Positions 57,701 through 64,000 of a stretch of 64,000 nt of DNA are shown piece by piece. The notes beneath the pieces were generated by a model. The model saw only the letters and a list, made by a program, of their open reading frames with translations. It was not told the DNA's origin and searched no databases. A program made the position numbers and the translations under genes. Numbering within the stretch: the stretch's first letter is position 1; each line of letters begins with the position of its first letter. The stretch is from Limonium bicolor. Lineage: Eukaryota; Streptophyta; Magnoliopsida; Caryophyllales; Plumbaginaceae. The stretch covers positions 460,096,251-460,160,250 of the forward strand of contig CM041777.1 of assembly GCA_023374045.1 (NCBI GenBank), written 5' to 3'.

Positions 57701-59945
57701 GGAAATGTAAAGCGTGAAAAATTTTCCCTCTCACCAATGTACATGACATAAGCCAGTTAAGCAAAAGCTTAGAAACAAACTGTGCGGCCTAAGGCCAAAG
57801 AAGCACGAAGAGTGTGAAACACACTGACAATCACAAGATGTGAACTCCATTGGAATAAAAGTGAAAGGAGACTCAAGAGAGTCATAAGGACCGACGCATA
57901 GAAAATGCAAGGTCATACAAGTAAAGAACACTTGTACAAAATCAGATAATGGGCATAAGTCAGAAGCTACTGACAACAGAGGAAGCACTACAACTAAGTA
58001 GTGGCTTAACCTCACCCGACAATAAGTCGGAGGAACCAAGTGAACGGTCACTATATAACACAACAGTATGTATATAGATTGCTAGAGAGCTGGTTATAAA
58101 TCTAAAACTCATTAAGTTCGCGTATGGTAAGAAATACCACGCTTGATTGAATAAACCTTATTCCCACAATAAGAGGGATAAAAAGGTGAGGTGTAACACG
58201 TTAAGGATAACAAGAAGGGTGAATAACCCAAGTTATCAAGGTCGCGCAGCAGAAGTTAGTGGGCCCAGAATTCTAAGTGAAAGACACCTAGTGAATAAAA
58301 GGTTAATCATCAATGCCTGAAAGCCATTTAGGCTATAACCGAACCCGGTTAAGAGTTGAATAACTCCAATGAAAATTCTTGATGCCGGGACTAACCAGTA
58401 ATACGGTTAAGACCCTTTGATGAAGGAACATTATGTAACAGACCGCATGGAAGCTGAACCACTCCATGACGGATGAATGCCTTCGACCAATGTCCAATGT
58501 TGACACATGGTAGATTACGTGGGTGTAATCCCTTTTAAGGGGGGTAGAGCGAAAACCGCGAAATGTATGTTTTACGTGATAAGGGCGTAAACTACAATGC
58601 GCATAGCGCAAGAGAAGAGAATTCATTTTGATGGTTGATACTTATGTTACATAAACATTTGTATTCACTCATCGTGTAATTGTGGTAATTTGGGAAATAT
58701 GAATAGGAAAGGAGTAAAGAAACTCCAGGGGAATGAGAACCCCGATTGGTAATAGTATGAGGAATGAGTACGTATGAGAGACTTGAGGAGTATAAATCGG
58801 TATAAAACCGATGTATATAAGGAGTATAAATCGGTATAAAACCGATGTATTTTATGAGTATAAATTGGAGTATAGTAAATTAATGGGATATTATACCCAT
58901 GAATTTCCTAAGTATGGTAGTTGGAGAAGATGTAGTAATAATTGATGAGATGATTAGTAAGTAAGTAAGTGAATCATATAAATTGGAAAATGTATGTGTG
59001 TGATTATGAGTAGCAAGATTAAGAAGATAGAAAACGAAATAATGTTTGACAATTTGTTTGTTTGAATGGAGGTGGGAGGTGGAACTTGATTTGCTAGCGA
59101 TCATGGGAAACCGAACACAAATTGGGGTGGAAGGATAATTCAACACCAATGCTGATCACATTGGGGTTGAAGGACTCTTGAAACTCCCTATAAGTGGTCA
59201 CAGTAATAACACTACTAATAGGTATAATCATCATAAATGGAATTTGGGAGATGTATGCAAGTTTCAAAATGAATTTCCAAAACTAGTTTGGTACAATGTT
59301 TTCTTCAAACCTGAGAACGAGGATTGGTTTTGAAACCGCTCCCACGAGCGCTAGTGGATCTTCCATGCCTAGGCACGGGTATCCGGTCGAAACCATGGAG
59401 GTGAAGCTAGTTTTGAGTCAGTGGAAGTGTTGATTAGTTTTGAAACCACTACACCGTTCGTGCGGCGGTCCTAAACGGCCAATTGGGTGCGGTGACAGTG
59501 TGTGTTTTGTATTTTTCCAAGGGCACTAGGGCAGTGTAGTCCCGAGTAAGTATGAGTAAGTAAGTATGAGTAAGTGCCTGAGGATCTCTATATGTGCAAA
59601 TGAATTTGATCTGAACCAAAGGACCGTAGAGCCAGAAAGTGTAAGTGCTCAAGTCATGACGGCCGTGAACCAGAAAGCGTAAGTGTTCAAACGTGACTGG
59701 TACCTGAGGGATCGTTTGACATGGGAGAGGATGGTACCTCATTTATCTGCGGACGGACCCCATGGAGAGCTTGTAACGGATATTTTGATTGCTATGGATG
59801 CAGTGACATGCTGTTTGGATGTGTAGTATGCATCATGTCAGACATTTGGAGTTTGACAAGTTATATATCGAGGTCATAACCTTAGCATAGAGTATTTATA
59901 CAAGTAACAATATTAGATTCACCAACTTTGAGGGCAAAGTTCTTT
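54759..59945 (+). other. Element C internal region, non-coding
   Basis: No recognisable protein domain. Features seen: a perfect palindrome at 55627-55647 (arms GCACTTGCCC and GGGCAAGTGC around A), and blocks shared with element B up to about 56510. Two tandem copies of a small hairpin (ATCGGT, ATAAA, ACCGAT) lie near 58797-58848, and GTAAGTATGA simple sequence is near 59545-59570. Open frames on the minus strand (for example 57731-58063) lack motif support. Confidence 0.65.
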
Positions 59946-59958
59946 AAGGGGGGTAGAT
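59946..59958 (+). promoter_or_regulatory. Element C polypurine tract
   Basis: AAGGGGGGTAGAT directly precedes the 3' LTR start TGAAATACCCC, the normal place for plus-strand priming. Confidence 0.8.
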
Positions 59959-62341
59959 TGAAATACCCCAAACCTAAATATGGTGATTAAATTATTCTAA
60001 TATAGTATTTAAGGGCCTAATGGTGCCTAAGTAATTTTGGTAAGGAAAATAACTCCAAAAGAAATAAAGAAACGCTTAAAAAGCAAAAAAACGCTAAATA
60101 AGCGTTAAATAACCATAGGAGGTATGAGACCTCGGTTAGCGTATTATATGGATTTCTAGGGCTTAATAAGACCAAAATAATATATGAGAACAACTCCCGA
60201 AGAAAACGGATCCAAATAATGTATTAGAACACTAATAGAGCTTTAGCGCACGTTTTTCGAGAAAACCCGAAAACATGATTTTAAGTGATCAAACGAACCC
60301 GTAAAAATTATAAATCATTAAATAACAATAATTAAGTACTAATGGAAGCTTAATAACCAAACAAATTAAAGAAATGAGAAAATTCCAGAAAACGGGCCCG
60401 GCTAGTGAATAGTACCGAAACCGAGTAAATTAATGAGCGTTTTCTGTAAAAGACGAAAAAACGCTCCAACTAGTATACTGTAGGGGGCGGTTTTATTAAG
60501 TCAATAAGCCCTCACACACACTCACATACTAGTTAATTAAATAAGAGGCAAAAAGCAAAAAGGAGAATAAAGCATAAAGTACTCACCTTTTTCTCTCACC
60601 TCTCATTTCCCTCTTCTCTCTCCCCTTTCCCTTCTTCCCACCGATTTTGATCCTCTCTCTTCTGGTTGCTGCGATTTTGAAGCTCCACAAGAAGCTCTAA
60701 TGGCTTCTCACTTTCTCCTTCGTGCTCCACCTTCACTTGAACTCCAAATGTAAAAATAATTACATATTCTTACTCTCCTCATCATCCTCTACATTTCTCT
60801 CTTTTCAAAATCCAAAAATGAGGAAGTTCATCTCCATGGGTTTTCCCCATTCAAAGAGAAAATAGCATCAATGGGTAGCTTGGAGTCTTCTCTCTCCATT
60901 AAGATAAAAATCTACATGAAAAACTCATGTTTTCTCCATCTTTCTTCATAACCAATTTCTACCCCTTTGTAATGCCTTGTTTTCTCTCTCTCTTTTGACC
61001 ACCAATTCAACCTTGCAATGGTGGTGGATTCACCTTCTTGAACCAAGGGCTAAAACCCCTCCTAAAGGCTTCAAAAGGTAAACCCTAGAAAGTGTGTTTT
61101 AAACACTTAAGTGAATTAGTATGAAACTAAGGGTTAGTATTTTAATTACAATTGTTTTTGTTTTCATTGGGTGGTGGGAATGGAGTTTGGCAACTCCATT
61201 CCCCACATAACCGATTTTGTGCAAGAATGAGAGAAGAAGGAGAAATGGAAAAGAAAAGAAGAAATTATAAGCTCAAGGTAAGAGCTCATTCCTAATGATA
61301 AATTTTAATGCATTAGAGTAATGGGAATGGGTAAACAAATAAAAGAACCTAAACTATTGCATTAGTAGTGTAGTTGTGGAAATTTAAGTATTTGTGAGCT
61401 AAGTATTTGTATTGTAGGCCTTAGAGCCAAATAATTTGTGAATGAGTATTAGTATTGTTGCTTGATGAAGTATTGATGTATTGAGAAGGATTTGTGTTGC
61501 TTTGATTGCTGGTAGGACCCTTGTAAGGGTGTGACTAGATTAGGAATGAATTTGGTGAGAATTGATATGTGTGGCTAAGTAAGAAAAGTAGGTGAACTAT
61601 GGCGAAATTTTAGTAGAAAATAAGCATTTTTTAATGACTTGGTGAATGGGAGAACCAAGGTGTGTATTGGGTTGAGTAGAGATGCTTAGTAACCTTGGAA
61701 TGGTGTTTGGAGAACTACAATGAAGTGTGTAAAAATCTGTAGAAAAGAGAGTGTAGTGCAATTGATTTCTTGGAAAAAGGTTTAGTGTGCATAACCTTAA
61801 AAATGGAGTATGGACTTGGGTATAGCAATGGGAAATGGTTATAAAGGATTTGGAATGGTCAAAATGGGTGAGAACAAGAGGTAGGGTGCCAAGAGAAGTT
61901 TAGAAATGCACTAGAGTGCATAAGTGCAAAGATGAGTATTGAAGTGGTAGAAATTGAGCAAGGATTTGAGTAATGAATTGAGGAGGTTTAGAGTATGACT
62001 TGGGGTGTTTAAAGGTACTTAAACATGTAGGAAACTTGTGGAAATGATTAGGAAAAGATTGGGTGAGGATTGAGGTGAATTTGGAGTAATTAAAAAGGGG
62101 TTCTGCAGCCGACCTACCCAGGCGACCTTCCCTAGACTGGGTCGGTCGGACTAAATCCTGTAACCTGGTGCTCTCTGCAGCCGACCTACCCAGGCGACCT
62201 ACCCTAGACTGGGTCGGTCGGACTAAATCCTGTAACCTGGGTGCTCTCTGTAGCCGACCCACCCAAGCGACCTACCCAGAGTGGGTCGGTCGGCCTTAAT
62301 AAAAAAAATTAATTAAATAGATATATATATATACATACATC
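59959..62341 (+). repeat. Truncated 3' LTR of element C
   Basis: Matches 50346 to about 52790 with few differences, including the three-hairpin array (62106-62292). Alignment is lost at the TA tract and unrelated sequence follows, so about 2 kb of the LTR and its target duplication are missing. Confidence 0.85.
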
Positions 62342-63690
62342 TCTTAGTCTTTAAGCCCCTCACACTCCTTCACGCCTCAGCAACAAATGTCCCCATTTTC
62401 CCTCCACGTGGCTTACTTCCTCCACCAATCATGGTTCCAGTTTTATCAAACAACACTCCATTCTTAGTAGCAGCACGCCTAAAGTCCTTATTTGCACCAC
62501 CCGACATGGTAGAACTCCTGGACCCGTGATGCCTCCGATGCCCCATTTCCTTCTCTACTCTCTGGTCTTTCTTCCAGCGATAGCCTATCTTTCTACTATT
62601 GCGGCAGGAGAACGATCGATGGACGACAGAGGACAATGGTCGATTGGTGAATGGAAATCGACTGGAGGATTTAGTGGCAGAAGAGATCGGCGGTCATAGG
62701 GATGCAGATTTTGAATTAGGGCTAAATTTTTCCTTATTTCGTCTAAATCTAATCCCAAATTCACCGGCCGTTCTCCTCACTCTTTTCTTTCATTTTACCT
62801 TTTCCTTCTTCCCTTCTTCTTCCAAAATAACATTCTTTGCCTCGTTCTTTTTTTAGACTCCATTAATCCTGACGTGCAATAGTGTTTGAGATAAGGTACT
62901 CTTTTTGCTCGTCCCACTCGCTGTTGCCTCTGATTCCTTTCTCTTTTCTTCCCTTTACCAGTTTTCTTCTTCCTCCCAACTAATTCTTTTGGAAAAATCA
63001 CTTCGTGTATGGCAATTCCTTCCCACGCGTCTTCAACATTCAATTCTGCAACTTGAACAATTTTCTTCATCGGCGGAAACACAAAATCAGTCTCCAAGTC
63101 AGATTCTACGGGATTTTTTTCCTGGTGGAGGCTTGAATCTTGCTACCAAGAATCCCTGAAAATCACTCCAAGAAAGAGTCCCAAATAACATCCAAAGCCA
63201 CTAAAACCACTCAAATGCCACCCCATCCATGCAATGACCAGCAGCAATGAATCGATCTTCATCTTCAATGTCGTTGATGGTGAAGTACGACTGTATTTTG
63301 TTCAACCATCCATGCGGGTCCTCTCCCGTGAAAATTGGAAGCCCAATCTGATAACCCTCTACCTCAGAAAAGTCGTCTTCTTCTCCCGATCGACCAGGCA
63401 AACTTTCCTCGCCAGTCCTGCGGCAACCAAATCGGCCATCCTTCTGCATAGTAGAAATGGCAAACACCATATCCTCAATTTCCTGCCCAAGAAAGAGGCT
63501 CTGATACCTTTGATACAATTCGAGGAGTATCACCCTCCTAAATCCTCAATGAGGCCGACACTAATCTCATACAAAAATGGCTGCCACTTTCTGTAATTGA
63601 CCACTCCTTAAGTAGGCTAAACAGGCCCTATCGGAAAGACTAATATGCCCTTTACTAACTATACTATTTTCCCCATATCCTATCAGAGTG
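62342..63690 (-). pseudogene. Gypsy-type gag remnant
   Basis: On the minus strand, QIGLPIFTGEDPHGWLNKIQ and SYFTINDIEDEDRFIAAGHC, then MDGVAFEWF (63201-63350), match the conserved N-terminal gag block of plant Ty3/Gypsy elements (FDGEDP...W, ...A..WF). After an in-frame stop it continues as SWSDFQGFLVARFKPPPGKK (about 63090-63160), the next gag block. The Lys/Arg-rich sequence at 62795-63097 could be further gag. The part 62342-62790 is unrecognised apart from an open frame of 88 codons (62636-62370) without known motif. It lies between the truncated element C and the upstream half of Copia 2. Confidence 0.65.
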
Positions 63691-64000
63691 AAAGTGGGCT
63701 CATCAGGTAGGGAAGACAGCTGAGTATTGAGAGCCCAATGAATAGTTCCATCTGTTCTGATTTTTGGCTTGTAGATGTTGTGTTGAGCCCTAGTCACCAT
63801 TTGAGGAGGTGAAGAAACAGAGGGTTGATTTGAGAAGGAGTGGGATGTACTTTCAGTGGAGGATGAAGATGTAGGTGTAGGTGTAAGGGAAGGAACTGGT
63901 GTGGTAGGTTCAGTGGGTGAAGAAACAAATGGTGTAGCTGGGTCAGTAGGTGTAGAAGTAACTGATGTGATCGTGTCAGTAGGTATAGAGGGATTGTCAT
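63690..64000 (-). pseudogene. Copia 2 pol, linker between integrase and reverse transcriptase (upstream half)
   Basis: Minus-strand reading gives a Ser/Thr/Pro-rich linker (SVTSTPTDPATPFVSSPTEP) and then MVTRAQHNIYKPKIRTDGTI, a block found just before the RT domain in plant Copia elements (HxMVTRxKxGIxKPK). The match ends near LSSLPDEPT (about 63690). Same strand and correct order to be the upstream half of the Copia interrupted at 50345; roughly 70 residues of RT between the two halves are missing. Confidence 0.8.

Larger units (their letters stand above)
50346..62341 (+). mobile_element. Element C: long-LTR retroelement without coding capacity, 3' LTR truncated
   Basis: The 5' LTR is 50346-54727 (4382 bp), the internal region 54728-59958 and the 3' LTR 59959 to about 62341, cut off at about 54% of its length. 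It is inserted in the reverse transcriptase of Copia 2. The primer site, polypurine tract and paired LTRs show LTR-retrotransposon origin. About 5.2 kb of internal sequence has no gag, protease, integrase or RT motif in any frame, so it fits a large retrotransposon derivative that would need proteins from elsewhere. The two LTRs are very similar (occasional substitutions in the shared 2.37 kb), which suggests a recent insertion. Confidence 0.85.

Noticed and set aside
57731..58063. 110-codon minus-strand frame in the internal region of element C as an accessory gene
   Set aside because: No motif, no homologous frame in element B, and the length is within what chance allows in this sequence.
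62370..62636. 88-codon minus-strand frame as a host gene
   Set aside because: No recognised domain, and it lies between transposon fragments; it is more likely retroelement-derived.

Overview
This window is nuclear DNA of a plant, almost certainly a eudicot with a transposon-rich genome. The evidence is two intron-containing plant genes (a secondary-wall cellulose synthase and a WD40-repeat protein), plant-type Copia, Gypsy, LINE, CACTA, hAT and Stowaway elements, and LTR elements primed by initiator methionine tRNA. I cannot name the species.

Layout. Positions 1-4983 are the remnant of a long-LTR retroelement (A), with a small hAT transposon nested in its LTR (1772-3158, perfect 8-bp target duplication). 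Positions 4984-11160 are the 5' LTR (4.3 kb) and part of the internal region of a related element (B). Positions 11161-24497 are a 13.3-kb CACTA transposon with an unusual structure: its 3' half (DUF4216, TNPA-like, ULP1 protease and terminus) is present at both ends in inverted orientation around one TNP2 transposase core. Positions 24498-25491 are a partial LTR of the A/B/C family. Positions 25492-28503 hold two Stowaway MITEs and two long-TIR foldback elements with 3-bp TWA target duplications.

Positions 28504-32917 (minus strand) encode a CESA8-type cellulose synthase in 13 exons, with a one-base deletion in exon 12. Positions 34263-47045 (minus) encode a WDR53-like WD40 protein in 11 exons, with a one-base deletion in exon 4. 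Its 9.9-kb intron 5 holds a complete but decayed Copia element (36663-41864, target duplication TAAAG) inserted at the 5' edge of a truncated LINE (to 45718). A 667-bp tandem duplication spans the junction of the two.

Positions 49019-50345 and 63690-64000 are two halves of one minus-strand Copia pol, split by a third long-LTR element (C, 50346 to about 62341) whose 3' LTR is truncated, and by a Gypsy gag remnant.

The most interesting material is non-coding. Elements A, B and C form a family with LTRs over 4 kb (complete in B and C) and no recognisable gag or pol. They carry stem-loops whose pairing is conserved while the sequence changes: a tandem hairpin array, a 9-bp stem near the 3' end of the LTR, a hairpin overlapping the primer-binding site, and an internal palindrome. 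The inverted-duplicated CACTA is the second main target; transcription through it could give long double-stranded RNA.

The two host genes lie on the same strand, head to tail, about 1.35 kb apart. Nothing in the sequence links their functions.
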